A stretch of DNA of 64,000 nt. Origin: Dipylidium caninum. Its lineage: Eukaryota > Platyhelminthes > Cestoda > Cyclophyllidea > Dipylidiidae. Numbering within the stretch: position 1 is the first letter of the stretch; each line of letters opens with the position of its first letter. The translations under genes and the position numbers were made by a program. The stretch lies in contig QEYB01000533.1 in the NCBI GenBank assembly GCA_017562135.1, positions 62,001-126,000 on the forward strand. The letters are read 5' to 3'. Positions 33,363-45,404 of the stretch are shown one piece after another. The notes beneath the pieces are model-generated. The model did no database searches. It was not told where the DNA came from and worked only from the letters and a program-made list of their open reading frames with translations.

Positions 33363-36300
33363 GACGTAAGTCTGCCCTGACGGGCTTCTACTTCACTTTA
33401 CCTCCTCGATCCATAACTCTTCCCTCACACATCTACAGCCACTTGATTTATATCCAACTCGGGGGCAAGTGACTGGGTGGATCGTCTCTTCTTGGCTAAC
33501 CGCCCTCCATAAGACACGGAGAGTGAGTGTAGTCGTTATACGCCTCCACTTCGATGCTTGCACGAAAGGCTACCGGAGTCACGTGTAGACAAGACCCGAG
33601 AGACGCGGGTGGCAACATCTCGCGCCAACGCATTGCATCAGTAAAGTTACTTGAGTACGCCAACGCACAGCCTTTTCAACTGACGAGGAAGTGATAAATC
33701 AAGTTTCTTTATACCATTCCACTTGTCTAAGTAAGTGAAAAACTTAGGTTACACGTAACACTGCACATGCGTTTTCTCCGATGGAAAGAACACCATGTTT
33801 TCCGTCAGTTGAGCGCCTCCATTCGTTTTTTCTGTTGCACTTTTTATCCCTCCTACGCCACATCGCAATTGCCTCAAATTTCGTCACCTGTGTTGTTGGG
33901 TACACCCGTAAATGAAGATGAAAGGAATGCTGAAACAACTCTCTATCTTGCCATGAAGGGCTTGTAATTATAACCACTCTTTTAGCTCCATGTATGTCCG
34001 CAACTTCTGACGGAGGAGGCCGACGAAGACGTAGACCGAACAAACCGGATGTTACCTATGCCACCTTTATACTTCACTGCGTCCACGTGCTAATGACCAT
34101 TGCCAGGTGAGGGAGTTGCGCGGTATCCCCTTGCGACCCAGTCGTCCTCGCCAATTCCCGATTCCTCCATCACGTCTGTACACACACGGGTTTTCCGGTG
34201 GTCCGCATCACCATTGACGAAGAAATCCGCTCGCCAGACGTCTAAGGCCTCCACAGTACCTCACGTGTGAAAGTTATCGCCCAAGACCTATGACTCTATC
34301 ACCCCCTTCCAAATAAAGCCCTGAAATCCGTAGACTCCTTAGCCACCACTCATTGTTGGGAACGCCTATGTTGGAGGTCCGCTCCAATTGCCTCCACGCC
34401 TCTTAATGTGGTCCAATTTCTCCCAAAGCTACTTGTTCGCGTTGGCTTCGGTATGCCCAAAGAAGGAGGTGGCAACGGGCGACAGTGGATGTTTCTGCTG
34501 CGGACAAGTTCACATACAGCAAATCGCCATTCCATGTGATGCACTTCACCGTCAACTAGCGCCACTTCATTACACAAAAGTCTCTTCCCATCAAACGCCT
34601 CTGCACATATTGAAATATATTCTTGTTCAGAAACAGGTCTGGCTGTTGGGAGCCAAACACACCACAATGAAGTAGCTAACTGCTGGAACCAAGTGGGAGA
34701 AGGACTGCCATGTTGCACTCTTCGAGTCCAGTGGGCAAAGTGTGCGGATGATAGTCAAAGAAGAAATATGTCTCAAGCGTGTGCCTCGGCGGTTAATGAG
34801 CATATGGTGTGTGGTCGACCCGCGAACGCCGCTTTCTAACCTGAGGACTTTAGGAGCAGACGACGAAAGGATTTTGAGTCATCGCCTCGGGGAGATCCAG
34901 TTTAATGAAAGCACTCCGCGAACGGAGCTGGCACTTCCTTTGCCACCTGGTAGAGGGATCTCCGTCAAGGCTAGTTTTTGGTCAGATGCGTCGCTTTGTT
35001 TTGTAAGACTAACTACGTTTTCGGTGCCCTCTACTCGGTGCATTCTAATCGAAAGTAAATAGCGGGATATGAATTGAGAGGGTGAAAGGGCAGTTAATGT
35101 TGTGTTTAGGGCACCTTTAAAAGGCTGTTAGAAGTTCTGGCGGTCGGGTCTCATTCAGCCTCTCGCCGGAGACCTCTTGGAAGCCTTTCAAAAGAGATCA
35201 GATGGTCGCCATAGTGTCTCTAAAGAGATGTCTGCCCTATGGAGCATCGGACGCCGTTGATGGTCGGTTCACATCCCCAACTCCCGGAATTCGACCGCGG
35301 AGCTTAGAGAGCAGAAGCGGCACGTGAAGGTTGTAAAACTTTTCAATGAAAACCGTCTCATTACCGTCTTGTTTCACCCGGATCTCATTCATTACTATTA
35401 TTTTGTGGGAGGCGGAGTTGGTGCGAAGGCTGTCATGTCATTTTGGCCATTGAAAGACTGCATTTGTGGCTGGAGAAATAACAATACGTCGCGCATTGTT
35501 CAGAATCTTCATCTTAGTGAGCCCTGCATTAGCAGTTGGAAAGAGTTTGGCTGTGGGTGCTGCAAAAAAACACACCCAAACAAACTCACACATCCACGTT
35601 CTGAGCAAATGCATGCACACGGTGGAAGGGGGGCGTTAAGCGGAGTCAGACCTCTGCCAGGCAGAGTGGGGCAGAAGTGATTTAGGGTGGAGCACCTTGA
35701 CCGGCTTTAAGGAGATAATTGCAAAGTGGGTACGTGCACACGCCTCCTCTCCCCAGCTCGACGTGATAAAACGTCTTGATTGCCCATTCCGAGGCGGTGT
35801 CCTCATCCGCCAACATAAACGTCCAGCCCGGTGCTCCGCCGCATCCTAATAAAATCTGCTAATAAAATCATCTTGCCCTCAACTCTCTAATCATGCAGTT
35901 TGACCAAATGAATAACCTGAGGCGGGGATTTTGCTACACTGTTGGCGAGACAATCGGTTCAGACGTAGCTGCGGCAACTCCTCGAATAGTTGTGATGTGC
36001 AATGAAGTTGCCAAAAGTCGATATATCTAATTCTTCCGAAAAATACACTACTTGAAGTTTCGTAAGCCAATGCAATTCCTGTTAACCTTCAGTGGGGCAG
36101 ATGAATGCGGGCCGCCTGGTGTTGCGGCGATGTGCCGAGTCCAGCATGAAGTAATTGCCGCATCCCACACCGGTGGGAGGGCCAATCGGCCTGGTCGGGG
36201 GCGGGCACAAAGTGGTTCCCCCTTCGAGCAGGAACCCAGCCCCAGGGCGGCCAGGAGGCCCTATTCCAATGCGTGCACACCGTTGTGAGAAGCAGTGTGG

Positions 36301-38750
36301 AAAGAGGGTCACCCATTTTCACCCAAACACAATGTTTTGTGCCGAAGAAATGCACCCATTCCAAATCACCGTGATGTAATTTGGAGAACTTCACAATCAG
36401 CCGCTTATGTGTTCACAATGGTTAGATTAGAGCTCGAACGAAAAAGCAACAGTTTTGACTCAACTTCGTTCCGTCGACGGAAGTTGGCTTCCTCTGGTCC
36501 ATAGCCGGTTTTCGGTGAGAAGCGCAAACTCACTCTGTCTCCTCGGTGGACACTACCTCTGTTCATCAACCCGCACGTTTACCAAATTCATTTTATTCGA
36601 GATGGAGAATAATGCGCCTGACGACTTTTCTCACGCACATCGCCGTCCCTGGTTGAGGAGTTGGATTCACGACTGTGTTGGTTCACAGTTACCTAATCCC
36701 AGACGACTGTAAAGCCACTCCTCATAAGGGATCCTCTGTAACTAGCGATAGAAGAAAAGTCTGCATTTCACCTGCTGTCAACGAGTCTTGGCGGAAACCG
36801 CTCTACCTTCTGCTCTTCGGCCAGTGCATTCGCTGTCTCGGTCCATTTTCCTACATCTGGAGCTTATCTACTCACAGAGCCAACTTCCTACCAGTGTCGC
36901 ATCCCATGAGCCGCCGAGTGGTGACGCAGGACGTGGACGCGAGTTTCCAGAAGCCGTCTCCCCGCAATGAGCCAGTTATCAGACGACAAATCGTCGAATT
37001 AGGGGATAAACCTTATGACGTAAAATATACCATTTGCAGTTGCGATGTTCTCCGTGTGATTTACGCGCCAGTGCCAGAGCGAGATGACTTCCCCGCCCCT
37101 CCTCTGGGTTGGAAAGGGTAGAAGAGGAGGAGGAGGGGAGGGGAGTATTACAACAACGACCCAAACAGCGGCCATCGTCCCATTCACAAGTTGATTAATC
37201 GCGGCATGTGACATCATTGTCCGAGCACCTGCACCGCGTTATTCTTGACTACCGTGGAATCGCAGCCTTGCAAGTCCTCCGGTACCAGATGGTCTGTGAA
37301 TGAATTTATCCAAAGAAGAACTTATTCACGGACGCATAGCCGCCTATCAACCGCCCCCGCCGCGTGTGTTCAGTAAACCACCGGACTGACAAGATGTTTC
37401 GTCCCACACTCGCCGCTTTCATTAACTCCACAGTGGCTCCCCGAGGGACAATAAAAACTTGCCTCTTGCGTTCATATGGACTCAAGTTTCAATTAAAAAC
37501 CGTCAGTAGGGGAGGCGGAGGAGTTTGTTAACTCATGGGTATGAGAGTTGCTTGACCTCCTCGAAATGCCGCTACCCACGCGGTTTTGCCGCGAATTTCC
37601 CCTGGGTGCTGTTGTAGTATATTGCAGTCGACTTCACGTTCAAAGAGAAATTCATGGCTTCAACCAGAGCGCCTCGCCTCCCATATCACGTCGTAGTTTA
37701 AAGTAGTCGGCATTATTCTCTGGCGCCACCTGCCCTATTCGTCCAAGACTGTCTCCTCTCCAGGAGCATAGCTCCGCATCTAATGCCTCACGCCAATTTT
37801 CTTATTATCAAGTTGGCAGCGAGTCGCGCTGGGGCACGAATAAATTTGGCCCCTTCTCGAGCATTCTCTTCGCTTTTCTTCTTTTCCTTTCCCTTCCTTG
37901 CCCTCTCAGTAGAGGATACAGCAAGACTGGTGGACTGAGGAACAGCGCCAAAACCACACTGGCAGCAATTAAACAGTCTGCGGACAGCATTCGTCCGCAA
38001 CAACCCGCTATGTGGACTGGGAGCACACTATAAAACTAAGTGCGTAAACTTGCATTTCGCTGTAGGTTAGAAGAAAAGCATTCCACCCATAAAATTAAAC
38101 GAAGATGATGAAGTTACCACAGTAGTCATCACACTGTGGGAGAGTGGTCATCTTCCCTTCCGGATAATAAAAATAAGCCCTTTTAGGAGACGTGTCCCAT
38201 GGCCGCCACGCAGTTGGTGGTCGTTTTCAATCGGGTTCCATAGTACCAACCTCTCGATGTGTTCGCCAATGAGAAAGTGATCGCGCAATCCGAAGACGGC
38301 GTCGCGGAAGTTTCACCTCGCCCTCCTTCAGGCGTGAGTAAACACTTCCCGCCGATATCACAAACAGAAAGTGTGCAAGTGAGAGAAGAAACTTGACTCC
38401 ACTCGTGGCGATGGAACCGCAAAAAGTCACTAGTTGTAGGAGCACATTAGGAGTGGAATTTCAAACTTGAGTTGAAATTTTTCTCACACATCCATTGAAG
38501 AAGCTACGTACCGACCCAGATTGGTTGCCAACTAAAATACACCAACGCTTCAGTTGTAAGTGACTTTGCACTCGTCCAACTTCTCTGAGCAGGCAAATCA
38601 ACGGGCCCGGAGATGGCGTACATTTTGTGTATTTCATTAAACTCCCGGGTCATGCAATCGGCAAGATCCCTAGGGTGCAGGTGAGCTTTTGGGTGTCTTT
38701 GACTAGGCGAGAAAACAATGTTGGCGGTGTTTTTTAATCTTTGCCCAGGG

Positions 38751-39175
38751 CACCGCCACGGGCGAGGAGCGCCAAGTCCTCAACTTACTGTCACACCGGC
38801 CATTTCTCTTTACAAAGTCGGACAGGCGTCAAAACCCAGCGCTTCCCCCCTCGTCGTAGACATCGTGTGCGCTAGCGGGAGGAGGCCGAGTAGCTTCCCG
38901 TTGCCGTTGGACCTCGAAAATATACCACGGATGATGCCACGTTGGCAAAATGAACCTCTGGGGTGGGCGGCAGGCTCTTAATCCCGGAAGGCCTGACTGA
39001 GATCCTAGCAGACCAGGCTGATCTCTCATTCCACAGTTTAGTCCGCCGACTCACCGTCTTCACCCAAGGGTTAGCGATTCAGGCAAAATGTCTCAGGGGC
39101 ATTCAAACGTCTTCAGACAAGCGTCCGAGTCATTCGTCCAGCCTGTGCCACCGTCGGTCTGCTTCTCTCGTGGTA
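38751..39175 (+). CDS. Possible plus-strand exons, unidentified
   Basis: A strong acceptor (TTTAATCTTTGCCCAG) opens a frame reading SPQLTVTPAISLYKVGQASK that stops at TAA near 38,979. A second acceptor (CTCTCATTCCACAG) at about 39,032 opens RVSDSGKMSQGHSNVFRQAS and onward to a possible donor near 39,173. The composition resembles a disordered region of a regulatory protein. I cannot join the two or place them in a family. Confidence 0.25.
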
Positions 39176-39871
39176 GAACTTAGGCCAGTCGTGAAACAAC
39201 GTTGTTAGTTTACGAAATGCAACGGTTTTCACTGTGACGGCGCGGGCATCCACAGTCGACTGTGCATGTCCTGTTCAAGTGGCGGATGGGTAAATTTGCC
39301 GCCAAAACCGAGAAAGTCTAAGCCAAGTGGACTGTAAAGTGCCGCGACCACAGAGGTAAATGCATCCTCTGAACACGTTTGGGACTCTTGTTTAAGCAAA
39401 ATGCATGTTGAGGGAAATTAACATTGCACTGTTCCAAGAGAAACTCCTAGCGGAATATCCTCAATTCGGTAATTTGGAACATGAGTGAATTTTCTTCAGA
39501 GTCGGTTAATCGTGAAGTGTAAATGTGCCTTCCATGCATTGGTTGCAAGCCGCGAAAGAATGAATTTAAGGTAAGAGGTCTGTTTCGGCTACCAAGGAGT
39601 TTAGCGCGGGGCTCCAGTCCACGCAATGTACTATCCGCTTGATAGTAACGACTTCTTTGAGGAGGTTCAGACTTTAAAGAGCTCCCCCGACTCCTAATGC
39701 CTGCGAAAGACTTTGAATTTCGCGCTAACTTCAGCCCCCTTACATATGTGGTTAAGATATGAGGAACGATAACGAAGGGGTGGTGTTGGCGTCCCAATCT
39801 CCCGAAAATTTACCTTCTGAGAATCGCCAGCTGTCCATTCATTTATCTTTGATTCAATCTCTCCACTCAGC

Positions 39872-40790
39872 GTGTCTCCCGCACTGCCTTTCCCCTATGC
39901 AGTCATTCCGAGTGAGCCTTTTCAGGCCCAACAGTGCTATTTTCCCGAAGACGATGCTAAGAGCCAAGGATCTCCTGTCGATCACTGGAGGAGAAACACG
40001 TCCTCTGTTATTGGCGTCTCCAGAAACATAAATAAAAAGGAGCTACTCCGACCGAGGGAGGACGAGAGGAGGCGCTAAAGCCACGATCGTCCTTCCACGA
40101 TATCTTTGAATAGGACCGCTAGTAATCCACGACCGATGGAGGAAATGTCCACCGGAAGCCCCATAGGCGCTGAAAGCTGTTTAAATCGCTCCACTCCTGA
40201 GCCGGTGTCCGTCTGTACGACAATTCGACGGTTTCTAACCGAGTATCTGGTGGAAAATGATCCTAATGAGGTGCCAGGGTAGCTGAGTTCCGATTTTGTT
40301 TCAACTTCTCACAGTGGATGTCGAAGTAGAAGATGCGGAAAAGCCTCGTACTCACGCCAACTGTTCTCTTCTCATAAAGTCTTGTTGTCGACCTCCATGG
40401 ACTCCAACTTCAACTAGCTCTTCTGACGAGTGCACAGTTGAAGAAAAAGCTCCTTCGCAAACGATTCGCCTGCTTCCTGCATCGAAGGTGAAGACGGGCT
40501 CAAGATTAACACAGCATCGATAAAGACAAAGGTCCCCATTGTCGGATTTGAGTCAACAACTTGTTGTCAAGTCAGAACCAACGGAACAAATTAAATTAAG
40601 ACCAGAACATCGTAAGTCTCCTCAAAATCTAGCTGACACCATTCCGTGTGAGTTGGCTTTGAAAGAAGTTATCCGATCCGTGGGAGAATCTGTTTTCTCA
40701 CGGTGGCGCGAAGCCTTGTCATCGTGTCATGGGATTGGAGTCACTCGGTCTTTCCGCTGCCCCCAGAAGGCAGAAGTTGCCTTTTTATGA
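39872..40790 (+). CDS. Possible plus-strand gene fragment with two in-frame TAA codons; unidentified or pseudogene
   Basis: After CTCTCCACTCAG a frame opens (PALPFPYAVIPSEPF), meets TAA at 40,076-40,078, and stays open in the same frame for 67 more codons (including TTIRRFLTEYLVENDPNE) to TAG at 40,280. A second block follows the acceptor CAACTTCTCACAG at 40,314 (DVEVEDAEKPRTHANCSLL), meets TAA at 40,521-40,523, and again stays open in frame (QQLVVKSEPTEQIKLRPEH, then VIRSVGESVFSRWREAL) to 40,790. Codons are mostly purine-first, as in real coding sequence. The two blocks do not join in a simple phase. The text vaguely recalls regions upstream of the homeodomain in Prospero-type proteins, but no homeo-Prospero domain was found nearby. 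It could be a decayed gene, a gene with assembly errors, or chance. Confidence 0.28.
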
Positions 40791-43700
40791 CATCTCAACT
40801 CGTCCCTCCGCCCCCATCCATTGCGTTTGACCGCGCAATGTTGTCACTATAGTCAAAAAGTTCGGCGGATGAGTTTGTGTCAACGCCTTTTAACTTTTCT
40901 ATATTAAGACACAAGTGGTTGTGTATAGCTGCATGAGATGTCAAAACGTGGGATGACGACAAGGCGGCCCCGAAGAACGAGAGCTATTTTTGCAGTTGTA
41001 TTTTTACTGGGGCGCACCGAAGTGGGCACTAAACGAAAGCGATAATCTCCTCCACAAGACGCGGTGGTTTTATGAGTTTCTTGGTGAAGGTGTGCGCCAT
41101 CGCCATCGCCAACGGCACGTCCGCACAAATGACTTGTGGAGGAGGTTCAGTCTTCGAGGAAAAGTCAGAGGCGCGGCGCCAATGCTGCCCCGAGCGTTCC
41201 ATACTTTTGGCAGAACCCTCCGAAATGCGCCTTATTCCGTCTTGAAATATTCCAAAAGAGCTTTACCTCGCATTTCCAATTTAACACGTTCTGATCTGTC
41301 GAGTTATAAATAGCACTAACCTCAATTCAGCACACAGGGCAATCCTCTTATGTTATTTTTATTCCAAATGTGCTATTCAGGGAGTTCGAAGAGGCGCTTT
41401 ACTTTATTCGCTCCTCCATTCTAACCCACAACTTGTTTTGCCACTTGCGACAACATCAACTTGTTTCTCTTCACAGTGTGTCAGATGAGAAGGTTATTTT
41501 TGGCGTCCCCCACCTTTAGGCGGACTTTAACACGTCCCCTAGTCGTCCGCTGCGCCGTCACCCCGAGACGTTTTGCGCGGAGGTGAACCTCTCTTGAGAA
41601 GTGGGCGGGGTGGGAACCTCTGAACTAAAATGGCCCACAACTCCCAGCGCACCGCTAGGTCAACTGAGACTGAAGACCGGGGGTGCATTTAACCACATGA
41701 TAAAATTAATTGGTTGGGTTTGGACATTGCAGGCCGCGCCGAGGTGCTGAAAACCGCACGAACACGTCAAATCTAGATTGACGCGTTTATGTCAGTCTGA
41801 CAGTGTTGTGTCTCATCCTGCACAACTCTTCCTTTGTCTTGGGGAAATGGACTCCAGTCAGAATTTATGCACTCCAAAGTTTTTCTGACAACCTTGAAAT
41901 TCGACTCCGAAAAAACGGATTTCTTACTTGCTCACAATCTTACCAGACAACTGAAATCCCCCGCACGATGTGAGTGGAGTCCCTAATGGAAACTCCTTCC
42001 TGTCTCCGGTATCGATACAGCGAAGCGGAACGACGAGCATCGGGCGATTCCAAATTCCCTCCTTTTCTGAGCTCAACTGACACTCAACAGATTTCCCACA
42101 CTTTTCACCATATGCTATAATAAAGCAGAGCTGCGCTCATACCGTCGACTGCCCAAATGAAGTGTTTTCCATGTCACTAAACCAGACATTGCCTTCGATG
42201 TGCTGACTTGACGGGGTAAAGCAAAACATCCTCACGTGTGCGAGGCCTGCAACCCACAGCTGTGCTGTGGCCATCCGAGAATCACCGACGTGTACCGCCC
42301 GCGGCGGAGTGGGAGAAAAAGGATGAAGCGAGCCGCCATTGTTCAAACAAAATTTCGGTAGGAAAATATGCTTCTCCAAAGGGAAGGACTTATAGTTTGC
42401 GAGTTATTCCGACTACGCATGATCATACTTAAGCCCATAGGAGGTTGGGAAAATTCGCAAACGAAGAAATTCTTTGCGTCTCCTGTTATCACTGTCAAAA
42501 CGTTGGTTATTTTCTCAATATCAATCTGCCTACAGGATGCATGCTCCAGCATAATTAGGCCGGAAAGCAGTAGGGATGCCTCAAGACCAAGGAAAACATA
42601 ATAACACAAGTTTCAGCCAGGAATGAAGGATGTTTCAAGCGGGCAAAACAGTAGCCTGGGGATATTCTTTGTAATAAAACGTGTCCTCTTTAACGGGACA
42701 GGGAGAAATATGAAATGGGAGAGCATCAAACTTGGGGGCTGGAGCCACACTCTCCTATCCTGAAAGTGTTCCACGGAGCAGATGAAAACAGCTGGGAGTG
42801 AGGGCGCGAGGAAGAAAAAACGCATCAAATTTCAAAGACAGCGCAAGCTCGGACCCGGACAACAGTCAAAGACGGCTTGTGTGTGTGGTTTTTAAGGGGC
42901 TGGGAACTAATCGAGGCAATAACGAACCACATCTGTGGGTTTCAGCTCCTGTTTCTGGAAAAAGTGAACACTCACCCAAAAAGTTCTATGAAGGACGGGA
43001 GTTGTAGTAAAATCAGCTCCCGTGTGTCAACTGCGTTAATGCCTGACCTGAACTACTTACGTAATAACAGTCTACTTATTTGATACAGTAAAAGATGGAT
43101 GCGAATGGGTTGGTCTCTAAGGCGCCTCCCACAAATCCAAAGTCAGCTATTTCCATGACTATGATGCCCTACCTTGAAGGCAAGAGGTTTGGCTCACAAG
43201 TATCAGATTAAGACGCCTAAGGAAATACCGTCAAAAAATACCTCCCACTCCAAACATGCTTTAGAGGTCGTACCAATGAGGAGACCTACATAATCATGGT
43301 AGTTTAGTGAATGGCAAATACTTAACAAGATTCTCCTCTTCTAGGAAAATTAACTGCTATAAGAAGGCAGCGACCAAAACCTTGTCTCTTATTTACTTGA
43401 AGAAATAATCCCATTATAAATCTCTGGTTCAAAGGCTTTGGTGGAAAAAAAAGGCATAATTGACAACAAAGCTGATAATTAGTTGATTTCAAATTAAGCA
43501 TTGTCTTAATCCTCTACCAGGGCTGACGCTTAACCACAGAAAGCCGGGGTGGATACCATCTAGAGCATCTTGGTGGTCGTAGCAGCGATTATTAAAGCTT
43601 GGGCAGGACTAATTTGAGGAATTAAACATTCCAACTGTAGAGCCAAGCTCTTTATGGAATAAAGAATCAGAAAAAAAGCAGTGCGGGAGAGATTTCCGAA

Positions 43701-44636
43701 GTGAACTCGCAGCTCATCTACCTTAATGGTGAAAATAGTTGGGGCAAAGTAAAATTTGCAGAGGGCGAAACGATAGCGGCTTTTGATATCCCGATTTGGC
43801 TACACTTATCAATAAAACGAAACAAGAGGTGTGAACCACGTTTAAACGGGAGCACAAAAGGTACAAATTTTAATAATCAGCTTACTTATAACTATGAGTA
43901 GTCGAATGTGAGCACATGACACCGCCAGCAGAATATCTGACCCAACCCGTAGGGAAGCCACCGAAGCCGCTTCCCCGCGATTTTTTATATGCTACCTAAA
44001 CACCGAAGTAAGAGGTATTATACAAAAAAAAACGCAGAAGATAAGTAAAAAAAACAGCACCTAGTGAAATGACCACGGAGAATTCCAACTATAGGCGCGC
44101 CCTCGTAGCGTCTAGACCTGAAAGTACTAGTCAGTAACGCAGACTAGACAGTAACAGTACTCGTAACATAGACAATAGACGAGAAAACAATCTAAAATAC
44201 CATTGTATTCGGAACGATACCTTCTCAATGAAGAACAAGTAATGTACATCCACCTCCGTTTTAGCCCATTTGGCGCAATGAAGTGATACCTCAGGAGTGC
44301 CTTTCATGCTAGAAGTTACAAAAATCCATAAGACAGAAACAAATTTGAAAATGAGATCCTTTCTGTTGCAGGAACGAGGGAAACACAGCAGTTGTTTGTG
44401 AAGAGAACATCAAACATAAAAGTATCATTAGCAAGCAAGACCTTGCATATAGGAATGGCAGTGTCCAGCACTCAACGATTTTATGTCTGAACTGAAATGC
44501 GCATATATCTCGGCAAAATGGAAATGTCTTTCGGTAAATATGTACGCAACAATAAATACTGGTTGATTAAGACAAACAGTAGAAATAAGCCATTGTATAC
44601 CAACACATTTCCAATAGAAAAGCTGGAAAGAAAAAT

Positions 44637-44642
44637 TTTATT
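44637..44642 (-). promoter_or_regulatory. AATAAA polyadenylation signal for NDUFB6
   Basis: AATAAA on the minus strand, about 205 bases past the NDUFB6 stop codon. Confidence 0.45.
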
Positions 44643-44845
44643 CTAGTAGTTGTACCGTTCGGTTCAGCTGTTATGCTAACAATCATAATCCAAACTTCTA
44701 AATACATTCAGCGGCCACTTGTGACCAACTTGTCACCTAAGAAGATTGTTCGGTTATTGAAGTCTTCGTCAGCAAAAGGATGTTCCAAAGTTGGTGAATG
44801 TGGAAAGTCAGGTTCGCCCTAACACAGATTATAAATAAGAAGTCC

Positions 44846-45052
44846 TTACGGGGAAAGTCCAGGGTCGATTGAGCCTTTCAATACGCATTCCCTTAAAACC
44901 GGTTTCCCATGTCTAGGGGAAAAATAATCAAGTGCAATCGTAAAACGTACACGGGGTGAATATTTCGCCTGATACCAGATGGTGCAAAGGCCAAGATAGG
45001 GAATCAGAATTAGTGGCAGAGCTTTGCGCACAATGGGAGTATATTTGTCGCC
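44846..45052 (-). CDS. NDUFB6: NDUFB6 exon 2
   Basis: Begins after GATCTGTAG with GDKYTPIVRKALPLIL and holds the single membrane helix, then TAA. The split was chosen because exon 1 ends exactly at a codon and this exon resumes in frame. Confidence 0.82.
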   Translation of the reverse strand, partial: GDKYTPIVRKALPLILIPYLGLCTIWYQAKYSPRVRFTIALDYFSPRHGKPVLRECVLKGSIDPGLSP

Positions 45053-45404
45053 CTACAGATCACTGACAATGGGACACTTAACGTACTAAAACCGGTTTGA
45101 AGATACAGGCCAGGCCATCGAAGAACTTGCCGTATGCTCGACGGAAAATGTTTTTCCGCATGAATTCTGGAACATCCACAGGCTCACGAGGAGAAAGTTT
45201 TTGATCCTCAAGCCATTGTTTACGAAGGGCCCTCTCGGCATCGGTCATCGGTTTAATAATGCGTTCGCGTTCAGCTGGCATCGGTTCAATGTTGAAGGGG
45301 TAAAACCTTCCTCCCCGCTTAATCCGCACCTCTTTCATATACTCCTCCTTGTACAACTTTTTTTGCATTTCAATAATAGCATTATCCAGTTTAGCGTACG
45401 ACAT
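44846..45404 (-). CDS. NDUFB6: NADH dehydrogenase (ubiquinone) 1 beta subcomplex subunit 6 (complex I B17 subunit)
   Basis: An accessory subunit of the membrane arm of mitochondrial complex I. Two exons in phase 0 give 174 residues (human 128), starting at ATG 45,402-45,404 and ending in TAA. The diagnostic part is RALRKQWLEDQKLSPREPV, very close to the mammalian RRRWLKDQELSPREPV, followed by FFDGLACIFKPVL and, in exon 2, the predicted membrane helix ALPLILIPYLGLCTIWYQ. The preceding 70 residues (charged, with VRIKRGGRFYPFNIEPMP) are longer than in vertebrates. The C-terminus ends GSIDPGLSP. The intron is only 34 nt. The gene stands alone between much larger transcription units on the same strand. 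Confidence 0.88.
45087..45404 (-). CDS. NDUFB6: NDUFB6 exon 1
   Basis: One hundred and six codons from ATG to TTA|GTACGT. Contains the WLEDQKLSPREPV signature of the B17 family. Confidence 0.88.

Larger units (their letters stand above)
28308..44636. other. Large region without a confirmed gene
   Basis: Missing 5' exons of the MYT1-like gene may lie in its left part. From about 31,000 to 42,000 the plus strand looks pyrimidine-rich and has scattered open stretches next to good splice sites (near 33,117, 36,103, 38,750, 39,033 and 39,872-40,790). I could not join these into one reading frame or match them to a family. No tRNA, rRNA or transposon protein seen. Confidence 0.5.

Noticed and set aside
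34350..34718. 122-codon minus-strand frame.
   Set aside because: No motif, no splice partners, and equally open plus-strand frame; within chance expectation.
40990..41313. Plus-strand frame containing RWFYEFLGE, considered as a homeo-Prospero helix downstream of the 40-kb blocks.
   Set aside because: The resemblance is limited to a few aromatic residues; the conserved helix core and following Prospero domain are absent.
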